Assembly (NCBI RefSeq): GCF_046707225.1
Contig: NZ_JBJKOP010000040.1
Span: 77,104-141,103, forward strand
Direction: 5' to 3'
DNA: 64,000 bases
DNA from: Caproicibacter sp046707225
Lineage (GTDB): Bacteria; Bacillota; Clostridia; Oscillospirales; Acutalibacteraceae
Part shown: in pieces, positions 33,589 to 40,866 of the stretch
Numbering within the stretch: the first letter of the stretch is position 1
How the letters are laid out: each line of letters opens with the position of its first letter
Program-made: the position numbers and the translations under genes
Notes under the pieces: model-generated
The model's database searches: none
What the model was told of the DNA's origin: nothing
Seen by the model: only the letters and a program-made list of their open reading frames with translations

Positions 33589-34077
33589 CTATTTCCATTT
33601 TCGCGCTCCGGCAATATGCAGATAGCGGACCTGTGAGAAAAAATAATGGTCCAGCGGTTTCATGTAAACGTCATAGGTGTGCGCCGCAACATAGATTCCG
33701 TCTTTTTCCACGGCGACCACGACGGGAGTATGGTAAAAACGCGCTCCGTTGCCCAGTTGGACCAAGTCGCCCGGCTGGATGCCGGAAGCGTCGGTTTCGA
33801 CGGCGAAGGGCCCCGGCCCGCGGTTTCCGACCAGGAAGTCGTGCAGGTATTCGACTCCGCTCCAGGAGGCGGTCCGGTCGCTGGGACTGTTGTAGTACCA
33901 GCCGGTGTCTTTTTGATAGTTCATCACGCCGCACCCGGCAAATACGCACTGGGAGGCGAAATTGGTGCAGTCTCCGCCCATCCCGTCAAAGCTGTAATAT
34001 TTGGGGTTTCGGCTCGTTGCCCACTGTTTGGCGTAGGCGACCGTTTTTTTCCGGTCGTAGGAAATTTCGTTCAGCAT
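33589..34077 (-). CDS. Amidase-domain protein carried by the cotJC element
   Basis: 162 aa. Amidase_6-like fold: DRKKTVAYAKQWATSRNPKY, DCTNFASQCVFAG with the presumed catalytic Cys, and HTPVVVAVEKDG with the presumed His. Such domains are linked to cell wall or spore cortex hydrolysis in Clostridia. No signal peptide is seen, so it would act in the mother cell or after lysis. SD GGAGGG upstream. It is the only cargo gene with a recognisable enzyme. Confidence 0.8.
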   Translation of the reverse strand: MLNEISYDRKKTVAYAKQWATSRNPKYYSFDGMGGDCTNFASQCVFAGCGVMNYQKDTGWYYNSPSDRTASWSGVEYLHDFLVGNRGPGPFAVETDASGIQPGDLVQLGNGARFYHTPVVVAVEKDGIYVAAHTYDVYMKPLDHYFFSQVRYLHIAGARKWK

Positions 34078-34149
34078 TTGGATCCCTCCGGTTTTATGGC
34101 GGCTTTCCTATCATCCTATGCTGTGAAAGAAGAAAGTATCCTTTTTCCA

Positions 34150-34263
34150 TCATACCGAAGAGCCATTCGGCCCGCCATACTGCGATATGATCAGTTTGGC
34201 GAGCGCGGGATTCGGCGTTTTGATTTTCACCGGGTATTGCAGCCTTTTCTCATAAATCCACAT
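34150..34263 (-). CDS. cotJC: CotJC manganese catalase, 5' part of an interrupted gene
   Basis: ATG 34261-34263 directly abuts the cotJB stop, with GAGGAG inside cotJB. It codes MWIYEKRLQYPVKIKTPNPA, then LAKLIISQYGGP, the standard CotJC N-terminus, up to the junction. Beyond the junction the frame runs a few element codons (NGSSV) to a TGA at 34150. Joined at the CC core to the piece at 31339-31860 it gives a complete 203-aa CotJC. Confidence 0.92.
   Translation of the reverse strand: MWIYEKRLQYPVKIKTPNPALAKLIISQYGGPNGSSV
34163..34176. other. attL: element/cotJC junction
   Basis: CCATTCGGCCCGCC, imperfect direct repeat of attR. Element arm AGCCATTCGGC at 34161-34171; core CC at 34172-34173; cotJC sequence GCCATACTGCG from 34174. 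Confidence 0.85.
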
Positions 34264-34521
34264 TTATTTTCCCTCCTCGCTCAGTTCCCACGGCCAGGGT
34301 TCCGCAATCCAGGCCCAGCGGTTGGTGTTCTGCGTGGTTTCGTTGATCGGTCCGTAAGCGGCCTCATATTTCGCAACGAGGTCGTCGGTGATTTTTTGGT
34401 ACTCCGCCATTTTGGCAGCCGCGGTGCAGTCGCCCGGGTGAGTGTCAAGGTAGATGTGAAGTTCCCACATCGCGAAGTGATTCGCGTTGATTTTTTTCAT
34501 CAGTTCTTCTTGTTCGCTCAT
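34264..34521 (-). CDS. cotJB: Spore coat protein CotJB
   Basis: 85 aa. Contains the CotJB landmarks MKKINANHFAMWELHIYLDT, HPGDCTAA and NRWAWIAEPWPWE. Start overlaps the cotJA stop by 4 bases and its stop abuts the cotJC ATG, so the three genes are one translational unit. Part of the inner coat complex made in the mother cell. Confidence 0.93.
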   Translation of the reverse strand: MSEQEELMKKINANHFAMWELHIYLDTHPGDCTAAAKMAEYQKITDDLVAKYEAAYGPINETTQNTNRWAWIAEPWPWELSEEGK

Positions 34522-35138
34522 TTTGCCATCCCTCCGCCTAAAAATGGTTTATTCAGTTCCGGGAAAATCGTCCCGTAAACAAGCCCGCGCTCCGCGGGAT
34601 AGGTGGTATCAAAGTGCTGGAACGGAACATAGGCCATTGCTACCGGAGTCTCCGCCGGAAAACTCGGCCGGTTCGGCAGGCAGCCCTGTCCGCCCATATA
34701 GTCGCTTTTCACGCCGCTTTTGGTTTCGGTCTGCGCCGGCGAGACCGCGCTGTTCATTTTATTCTGCGCGTCTGAGGCTCCGGAAAGCATTCCCTTGTTG
34801 CCGGAAGCCGCCGGGGAAACGGCGGATGCATTCTGGGCGCCTGCGACGGCTCCGCTGTTGCCGGAGGCCGTCGGGGATACGGTTTGATTTGTCATGGGAT
34901 TTTTGCCGGAGTACTCTGAAACAGCACCATTGCCCGCTGTTGCCGGGGATGTTGCCGTTCCTGTTTTGGGATTCTGTCCGCTGGAATATTCCGAAATGAC
35001 ACCGCCGCTGCTGCCGCGTGTTTTGACGGTGCTGTTTTTTGCGGTCGATTCCGGCGAGACCGCCGGGGAGGACTTCGAATTTTGTGCGCTGTTATATTCA
35101 GCCATCATATTATTTGAAGGATTTCCATAGTCAAGCAT
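34518..35138 (-). CDS. cotJA: Spore coat protein CotJA with a long repetitive N-terminal extension
   Basis: 206 aa from ATG 35136-35138 (AAGGAG). The last ~60 residues are the conserved CotJA part (MAYVPFQHFDTTYPAERGLV, then FPELNKPFLGGG). The first ~140 are Ser/Ala/Thr/Gly-rich with about five imperfect repeats built around SEYSxxQN and TxSP, not seen in usual ~80-residue CotJA proteins. They may form an extended coat or linking region. Confidence 0.85.
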   Translation of the reverse strand: MLDYGNPSNNMMAEYNSAQNSKSSPAVSPESTAKNSTVKTRGSSGGVISEYSSGQNPKTGTATSPATAGNGAVSEYSGKNPMTNQTVSPTASGNSGAVAGAQNASAVSPAASGNKGMLSGASDAQNKMNSAVSPAQTETKSGVKSDYMGGQGCLPNRPSFPAETPVAMAYVPFQHFDTTYPAERGLVYGTIFPELNKPFLGGGMAK

Positions 35139-35177
35139 GATGTTTCTCCTTTCGCGAAACTGGATGTTTCTCATCTC

Positions 35178-35185
35178 ATATTATG
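35178..35185 (-). promoter_or_regulatory. Sporulation-type -10 (CATANNNT) before cotJA
   Basis: The minus strand reads CATAATAT, a perfect match to the sigma-E/sigma-K -10 core, 40 bases before the cotJA ATG. An AC dinucleotide lies 16 bases upstream, compatible with a sigma-K -35. Confidence 0.5.
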
Positions 35186-35319
35186 CAAAAGATGAAAGAC
35201 GGTGTTATTGCTTATATCATTTTATCGGATTTATTGACACATTGGAAAAATAGAATCTGACGGTTTTTGGCATTTTCATTTGCATTATCAGTTTCGCCAC
35301 CGGAATTTTCAGCGCATAG

Positions 35320-35367
35320 CCGCGGCCGGGCCGGGCTTGCCCGTGCCGGCCGCGGGCCCCGCGGGGC
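35320..35367. repeat. Very GC-rich inverted repeats
   Basis: CCGCGGCCGG (35320-35329) pairs with CCGGCCGCGG (35346-35355), followed at once by the palindrome GCCCCGCGGGGC (35356-35367). It lies in an otherwise AT-rich gap between divergent cotJA and the flippase-like gene. No U-run. Confidence 0.5.
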
Positions 35368-35385
35368 GATTAATATGGATTTTAC

Positions 35386-35414
35386 TTGTATAATCAGGCG
35401 GGATGTTATAAAAT
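35386..35414 (+). promoter_or_regulatory. Sigma-A type promoter
   Basis: TTGTAT (35386-35391), 17 bp, TAAAAT (35409-35414), in front of the gene at 35461. Confidence 0.5.
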
Positions 35415-35460
35415 ATATAAGTTATAGTTAAAAAAAGACATTGAATTCTGGAGTTGAAGT

Positions 35461-36501
35461 ATGGCGGAAGAAAAGAGAAAATTCGGTAAAAATCTTTTTG
35501 TAATCATTACGCTGATTCTTTCCGTCGGCATCCTGTTGTATTTTCTTTTCACAACGGGCGGAGGAATTGAAACACTCGCCCGCATTGCGAAAACCCTGCG
35601 TCGAACCTGGCTGCTCGCCGCGGTTCTGGCGGCGGTGGCCTGCTGGCTGCTGGAAGGGTTTGAAATTAACCTGCTGTGCCGGCACATGAAACCGAACTGG
35701 AAGTTCTCACGCTCCTTTTCCGCGGGGATGATCGGCTTTTTGTACAGCGCCGTTACCCCGTTTGCCACCGGCGGACAGCCGATGCAGATGTACACGCTCA
35801 GCAACATGGGCATGGATACCGGTATGGCCGGCTCCGTCGTCGCGGTGAAAACCCTGGTCTACCAGGTCGTAATGGTTCTGTACGCGCTCCTGATGGTAGC
35901 CACAAAGCTCCATTATTTTCAGACAAGCGTTACCAATTTCGCGTTTTTAACCGTAGTCGGCCTGTTTTCCAACTGCATTTTTATCGCGCTGGTCGTGCTG
36001 TTTATGCTCAGCGAAAAAACAACGGACCGAATCCTTCGATCCACGCTTCTTTTGCTCCACAGGTTCAAACTGTGCCGGCATCCGAAAGCGCGCTATGAAA
36101 AAATCCACAGCCAGCTGCAGGTTTTCCACGACGCCTCTAAAATAATGGGAAATTCCGCGCCGCTTTATTTGAGCGTCATGGCTTCTGCGGCGCTGCAGAT
36201 TACTCTGAACAGCCTAATTCCGTTTTTTATCTACCGCAGCTTTAATATGCAGGGGGCTTCGGTTACCGCCATGATCGCGGCGCAGGTTTTTGTGGCGATG
36301 GTTTCGGCGTTTGTGCCGCTTCCCGGCAGCTCCGGCGGGGCGGAAAGCAGCTTCTATCTGTTTTTCGGGCTGTATTTCAAATCGGCGATCTTTCCGGCGA
36401 TTCTGCTCTGGCGATTGATCACCTATTACTCCAATATCGTGTTCGGCGGGATTTTCGCCTATGTCGGCAGTAAGATGAAGACGGAAAAGGATTCCAATTA
36501 G
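35461..36501 (+). CDS. Flippase-like membrane protein (LPG synthase TM / YbhN family)
   Basis: 346 aa, about eight membrane segments. Diagnostic stretches are GMIGFLYSAVTPFATGGQPM and FVPLPGSSGGAESSFYLFFG. The family contains the membrane part of MprF and many free-standing proteins of unclear lipid or glycolipid transport role; the catalytic MprF domain is absent. Monocistronic with its own promoter. Confidence 0.88.
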   Translation: MAEEKRKFGKNLFVIITLILSVGILLYFLFTTGGGIETLARIAKTLRRTWLLAAVLAAVACWLLEGFEINLLCRHMKPNWKFSRSFSAGMIGFLYSAVTPFATGGQPMQMYTLSNMGMDTGMAGSVVAVKTLVYQVVMVLYALLMVATKLHYFQTSVTNFAFLTVVGLFSNCIFIALVVLFMLSEKTTDRILRSTLLLLHRFKLCRHPKARYEKIHSQLQVFHDASKIMGNSAPLYLSVMASAALQITLNSLIPFFIYRSFNMQGASVTAMIAAQVFVAMVSAFVPLPGSSGGAESSFYLFFGLYFKSAIFPAILLWRLITYYSNIVFGGIFAYVGSKMKTEKDSN

Positions 36502-36511
36502 CATCTTTTTA

Positions 36512-36540
36512 TTGACAAATAAAACAGGGGATGCTATACT
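36512..36540 (+). promoter_or_regulatory. Sigma-A promoter of the YtrA-type operon
   Basis: Perfect TTGACA (36512-36517), 17 bp, TATACT (36535-36540). Confidence 0.8.
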
Positions 36541-36544
36541 GCGA

Positions 36545-36576
36545 CTGTATTAATAAATATAATACGGTAAATACAG
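36545..36576. promoter_or_regulatory. Candidate YtrA-type operator
   Basis: Nested inverted repeats GTATTA/TAATAC (36547-36565) and CTGTATT/AATACAG (36545-36576) just downstream of the -10. This is where an autorepressing GntR/YtrA protein would bind. Confidence 0.55.
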
Positions 36577-36589
36577 TGAGGTGAACAGG

Positions 36590-36970
36590 ATGTTCGTGCT
36601 GGATTACAAAAGCAGGCTGCCGATTTACGAACAGCTTTACCGGTCGATCACCCGCATGGCGGCGATGGGCGCGATGGAACCGGGGGAAGCCCTGCCGAGC
36701 GTTCGCGCTCTTGCACAGGAGCTTGGAGTAAATCCGAATACGGTGCAGAAAGCGTACCAGATGCTGGAGCGGGACGGAATCATTTTTTCGGTTCAGGGAA
36801 AGGGTTCTTTCCTGGCCGGCGATGAGTCCGCCGTAGCCCGCAGAAAAAGCCTGGCTTTGGAAAAAGTGCGGGAAGCGGCGGCGGAAGCGGCTCTCTGCGG
36901 CGTGACAAAGGCAGAAATCCTGGCGCAGATATCCGATGTGTTCGACGGGAGGGCGGAACAACATGATTGA
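36590..36970 (+). CDS. GntR-family regulator, YtrA subfamily
   Basis: 126 aa. Winged HTH only (SRLPIYEQLYRSI; LPSVRALAQELGVNPNTVQK), with a short C-terminal helix pair, as in YtrA. GAGGTG before ATG 36590; GTG 36581 overlaps that site. Overlaps the ABC ATPase gene by 8 bases. YtrA-type proteins repress their own ABC operon, often in response to cell-envelope stress. Confidence 0.9.
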   Translation: MFVLDYKSRLPIYEQLYRSITRMAAMGAMEPGEALPSVRALAQELGVNPNTVQKAYQMLERDGIIFSVQGKGSFLAGDESAVARRKSLALEKVREAAAEAALCGVTKAEILAQISDVFDGRAEQHD

Positions 36971-37862
36971 GGTTCAAAATCTGACGAAAAAATTCGGCGC
37001 CAAGGCTGCGCTGGACCATGTGAATTTTACGATCGGCGGGGGGTCCGTCTTCGGGCTGGTCGGCTCCAACGGAGCGGGAAAGTCAACATTCCTTCGCACC
37101 TGCGCCGGCATCTATTTTCCGGACGGCGGAAATGTTCTGGTGGACGGAAAAGCCCCGTTTGAAAATGCGGAAGTAAAATCAAAAATCTGCTTTATTCCGG
37201 ATTATCCGTATTTTCTGCCCCAGGCGACGCTGTCAGACATGGCGAAATTTTACGGGGGGATATACCCCAAATGGGACGCCGCGAGGTTCGAAGACCTGTG
37301 CAAGCTGTTTCCGGTCGGAAAAAAAGAACGGATTTCAAACTTTTCCAAGGGGATGCAGCGGCAGGCCGCGCTGATCTGCGCGTTTGCCGCCCGCCCGGAG
37401 TATCTTCTGATGGACGAAATCTTCGACGGGCTTGACCCGGTCATGCGCCAGCTGCTCAAGAAACTGATCTGCGAGGAGGTTTCGGAGCATCAGCTGACCG
37501 TCATCATCGCGTCGCATAACCTGCGGGAGCTGGAAGATTTGTGCGACCATGTCGGGCTGTTCCACAAGGGCGGAATTCTGTTTGAAAAAGACATTGACGC
37601 GCTGCGGCTCGGCGTGAGCAAGGTTCAGGCAGCTTTCCGACCGATGCCGGACAGAAGCGCGTTCGAACCGATGGAGATTCTCGAGTGGGAAACGCGCGGG
37701 TCTCTTTTAAACCTTGTGGTTCGCGGCGGCCGGGACGAAGTGATGGAAAAGCTCAATTCCTTGAACCCCATCTTCGCGGAAGCGTTGCCGCTGACGCTTG
37801 AAGAAGTATTTATCAGTGAAATGGAGGTGGCGGGCTATGACATCAACAACATCCTGTCTTAG
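36963..37862 (+). CDS. ABC transporter ATP-binding protein (YtrB-like)
   Basis: 299 aa from ATG 36963. Walker A GSNGAGKST, signature FSKGMQRQAALICAF, Walker B YLLMDEIFDGLDP. C-terminal domain typical for the YtrB/EcsA type. The stop lies inside the permease gene (26-base overlap). Confidence 0.93.
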   Translation: MIEVQNLTKKFGAKAALDHVNFTIGGGSVFGLVGSNGAGKSTFLRTCAGIYFPDGGNVLVDGKAPFENAEVKSKICFIPDYPYFLPQATLSDMAKFYGGIYPKWDAARFEDLCKLFPVGKKERISNFSKGMQRQAALICAFAARPEYLLMDEIFDGLDPVMRQLLKKLICEEVSEHQLTVIIASHNLRELEDLCDHVGLFHKGGILFEKDIDALRLGVSKVQAAFRPMPDRSAFEPMEILEWETRGSLLNLVVRGGRDEVMEKLNSLNPIFAEALPLTLEEVFISEMEVAGYDINNILS

Positions 37863-39690
37863 CCGTTTCTCTCAATTTCAGCGGACCTATTTCTGGTCGC
37901 TGAGAAAGAACATCGGCATGGCGGTGCTGCTCGCGCTGCTGCTGTTTCTGGCAAATCCGCTGATCTTGCTGATTGCCCTTCCGGGTGAGGCGGCCGCCAT
38001 CGCGCGAAACACGGATCTGACCCAGGCGGAAAGGACGGAGAGCCTTTCCAGAAGCTACACCCGTATGGCCGGCAGCGTGCTTCCAACGTTCGCGGTTGCC
38101 ATCGTTCTGCTGTTCTGCGCGGTCCTGTGCGTTCTGCTGTTCGACTATCTGCAGAAGAAGCGGAGCGTGGACTTGTACCACGCCCTGCCGGTCGGCCGCG
38201 AGGCCCTTCTGCTCGGGCGCTGGTGCGCGGGAATCACCTTACTGTTTGTGCCGGTGGTGCTGGACTTTATTTCCATGCGGATGATCGGCGCGGCCTACGG
38301 CGTTTCGATGATGGACGGGGCGAGGTCGCCGCTTCTCTCAATGCTTTGGATCCTGCTGATGGGCGCGGCGGCGTTTACCTTCTGTCTCTTTATGATGGTC
38401 TGCGCCGGAACCACGCTGGACGCGGTGCTTTCGGCTCTTGGGGTCAACGTCGGCTATCCGCTCCTGATTGTGTGCGTCTATACCGTCGCGGGGATGCTCC
38501 TGCCGGGATTCAGCGCGGATATTGCGGATCATTTGACGGTCACCACCGCCTTTGCTCCGTTCGCCGCGGCGTTTGTCGCGGTTTTGCGGAGTGGCTCCGC
38601 CTGGTTTTTGCTTTGGTGGGTTGTGATGACGGCCGTGCTGCTGGCGGGTTCCGTCCTGCTGTACCGCAGGCGCAGGAGCGAATCGGCGGAAGACAACTTC
38701 GCCTTCCCCCTTCCGAAGCTTGTGGTCCGCTTCCTTTTGACGGCGGTCGGCGGGCTGGGGTTCGGGCTGGTTCTGAACGGCGCTTCGGATACCGCGTTCT
38801 TCATCGGCGTGCTTTGCGGGTCCCTCGCGACGCATGTGGTCGTTGAGGTCATCTATTCCCGCGGGTTTCATCAGATGAAGAAGAGCTTTGCTTGGTACGG
38901 CGTGTTCGCCGTTGTGTTCGTCGCCTTTTTCGGCGCGCTCTGCACCGGGCTGTTCGGTTACGACACGCGGATCCCGGACGCTTCACAGGTGGAAAGCGTC
39001 TCCATCGACGCGGACAGCTACTGGAGCGGCTCCGGCAGTCAGCTGGTTTACGATGAAAGCTTCAGAAACAGGATCTTTGCGCTGTCCCCGACCATCCGTC
39101 AGCAGGAAAACATCAAGGCGGTCGTCGGGATTCAGCAGGAGCTGATCAACAAATACCGCGCCCGGTATCCCTACTGCTTAAGGACCAATCAGGGCAACGG
39201 GATGACCCTTTCCTACCGGATGAAAGACGGAAGCGTTTTCAAAAGAACATACAGAAGTTATTCCGACCGGATGAATCTGGAAGAGATGCTGACTCCGGCC
39301 TATGACAAACTGAACGGCATGAAGGAATTCGCGGAGAGCGAAGACCTTGTTTTCTACCTGTCGCCGGAGAATTTCAAGAGCATGGAGGTCAATAACGGCA
39401 AGGCGAACAGCAGGACCTTTGTTCCTGACGCGCAGCAGGCGGCGCAGTTCCAGAACGCTCTGGAACAGGATTTTCTCGACGGGAAGGTCAACCGCAGATA
39501 TCATACGGAGCAGGAGAAGTACCTGAATGTCGGCCTTGACTACAAGGAGAAGATCGAGCCGGGGGAGAAGATGAAGGCTTTGCTTGGCGGGTATAAGGGA
39601 AAAATCAACCTGAACAGCGGCAATTACAGTTTTACGGATGAAAGCGCCGCGACGTGGAAGCTCCTGAAGCAGTGGGGCTGGGTTGAATGA
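37837..39690 (+). CDS. ABC transporter permease with C-terminal extracellular domain
   Basis: 617 aa from ATG 37837 (GGAGGTGG 8 nt upstream). About ten membrane segments up to residue ~370, then a ~245-residue soluble domain (DSYWSGSGSQLVYDES; YRMKDGSVFKRTYRSY) of the DUF6449 type. Partner of the preceding ATPase; substrate unknown, probably envelope-stress or peptide-antibiotic related by analogy with ytr operons. Confidence 0.85.
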   Translation: MTSTTSCLSRFSQFQRTYFWSLRKNIGMAVLLALLLFLANPLILLIALPGEAAAIARNTDLTQAERTESLSRSYTRMAGSVLPTFAVAIVLLFCAVLCVLLFDYLQKKRSVDLYHALPVGREALLLGRWCAGITLLFVPVVLDFISMRMIGAAYGVSMMDGARSPLLSMLWILLMGAAAFTFCLFMMVCAGTTLDAVLSALGVNVGYPLLIVCVYTVAGMLLPGFSADIADHLTVTTAFAPFAAAFVAVLRSGSAWFLLWWVVMTAVLLAGSVLLYRRRRSESAEDNFAFPLPKLVVRFLLTAVGGLGFGLVLNGASDTAFFIGVLCGSLATHVVVEVIYSRGFHQMKKSFAWYGVFAVVFVAFFGALCTGLFGYDTRIPDASQVESVSIDADSYWSGSGSQLVYDESFRNRIFALSPTIRQQENIKAVVGIQQELINKYRARYPYCLRTNQGNGMTLSYRMKDGSVFKRTYRSYSDRMNLEEMLTPAYDKLNGMKEFAESEDLVFYLSPENFKSMEVNNGKANSRTFVPDAQQAAQFQNALEQDFLDGKVNRRYHTEQEKYLNVGLDYKEKIEPGEKMKALLGGYKGKINLNSGNYSFTDESAATWKLLKQWGWVE

Positions 39691-39725
39691 TTCGAGTAAA
39701 AGATTATATTGCATCATAAACGAAC

Positions 39726-39761
39726 GGAACAGGCCGCGGGCATTTGCCCGCGGCCTGTTCC
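39726..39761. terminator. Terminator hairpin
   Basis: GGAACAGGCCGCGGGC pairs with GCCCGCGGCCTGTTCC around ATTT, between convergent ABC permease and yeiH genes. Confidence 0.75.
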
Positions 39762-39778
39762 GTGCCCTGATGTTTGAT

Positions 39779-40768
39779 TTATAAATGAAGCGCGTACTGA
39801 ACCCCAAGCGAGGTCAGAGACAGAACGGCCCAGCAGATAAAACCGAGCAGAATCGGCTTCGCGCCGCTTTTCACCAGCTTGATCAGGTTGGTGTTCAGAC
39901 CGATGGCCGCCATTGCCATCACGATCATGAATTTGCCGGCCTGAGACAGAAATCCGCAAAGAGCTGCCGGAAGGGGAAGAAACGTGTAGGCAACGGACGC
40001 GGCGACGAACCCAAGCACGAACCAGGGGAATATTTTTTTAAAATCATAGCTGCCTTTGCCGGAAGCCGCGTTTTTACGGGAGGTGTAAAAGGCCAGCACC
40101 AGTGTGACCGGAACAATCATCAGCGTTCGGGTCAGCTTTACGATCACGGCGAGATTTCCCGCGGCGTTGCTGTAAGTATAGCCCGCCGCCACCACGGATG
40201 AGGTGTCGTTGACGGCGGTGCCCGCCCAAAGGCCGAAGGTATGGTCGCTCATGCCCATCAGATGCCCCAGAAACGGAAACAGGAAGGCCGCGATCACGTT
40301 AAACAGAAAGATGGTGGAAATGGAGTGAGCGACGTCCTCGTCGTCCGCGTTGATAACCGGCGCCGCCGCCGCGATGGCGGAGCCGCCGCAAATGGCCGAC
40401 CCGACGCCGATCAGCGTTTTTGTATTCGAATCCAGTCCCAATGCCCTGCCGGCAAAATAGGCGGTCACGAACGCGGCGGTCAGCGTGAACGCCATTAAAA
40501 TCAGCGTCTGGCCGCCGACCTCAAAAACATGGAACAGGTTCATTTCAAATCCGAGCAAAATGATGGAATACTGAAGCAGTTTTTTCGAGGTATACCGGAT
40601 TCCGTTGTCAAACAGCGCGGGCCTTTTCAAAAAGGCAAGCAGCATGCCGAACAGGATTCCCAGCACGGGGCTGCCGACGACGGGGAACGCGCTCCCCAGA
40701 GCCCAGGCGGGAACCGCAATCAGGGCTGTCAGGGCAATCCCCGGTATTTTTGAGGTTATTTGTTTCAA
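39779..40768 (-). CDS. YeiH-family putative sulfate exporter
   Basis: 329 aa, ten or so membrane segments. Family landmarks: SPVLGILFGMLLAF, GVGSAICGGSAIAAAAPVI and GLWAGTAVNDTSSVVAAGYT. A UPF0324/YeiH transporter; substrate in the family is not firmly known (sulfonates/sulfate proposed). Divergent from a LysR gene, the usual partner. Confidence 0.9.
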   Translation of the reverse strand: MKQITSKIPGIALTALIAVPAWALGSAFPVVGSPVLGILFGMLLAFLKRPALFDNGIRYTSKKLLQYSIILLGFEMNLFHVFEVGGQTLILMAFTLTAAFVTAYFAGRALGLDSNTKTLIGVGSAICGGSAIAAAAPVINADDEDVAHSISTIFLFNVIAAFLFPFLGHLMGMSDHTFGLWAGTAVNDTSSVVAAGYTYSNAAGNLAVIVKLTRTLMIVPVTLVLAFYTSRKNAASGKGSYDFKKIFPWFVLGFVAASVAYTFLPLPAALCGFLSQAGKFMIVMAMAAIGLNTNLIKLVKSGAKPILLGFICWAVLSLTSLGVQYALHL

Positions 40769-40866
40769 ATGATCTTCTCCTTTCTTTTCTTCATCATACT
40801 CCTTGACTTATAATAAGTAAAATATTATTATCTTATTATATTAATAAGTAAAAAGGATGGGATCGT

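Larger units (their letters stand above)
31861..34173. mobile_element. Skin-like serine-recombinase element interrupting cotJC (2,313 bp)
   Basis: Bounded by attR and attL, in which cotJC sequence gives way to element sequence. Contents: large serine recombinase (minus), 73-aa unknown protein (plus), amidase (minus). Joining the two ends gives AGCCATTCGGC-CC-GCCGAATGGCT, a perfect 11-bp inverted repeat around a 2-bp core, and weaker symmetry continues outward to an ATCAT box on each side. That is the architecture of a serine-integrase attP. Joining the flanks restores cotJC codons ...Ser Gln Tyr Gly Gly Pro His Gly Glu Met... in frame. Confidence 0.9.

Noticed and set aside
23764..34173. One large prophage from the tail genes through the serine recombinase
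   Set aside because: attL and attR bracket only 2.3 kb inside cotJC; the tail cassette is outside, beyond cotJC's 3' part and a terminator.
33646..34578. 310-codon plus-strand frame over the amidase, attL and cotJB
   Set aside because: Runs across three well-supported minus-strand genes and a recombination junction; no motif.
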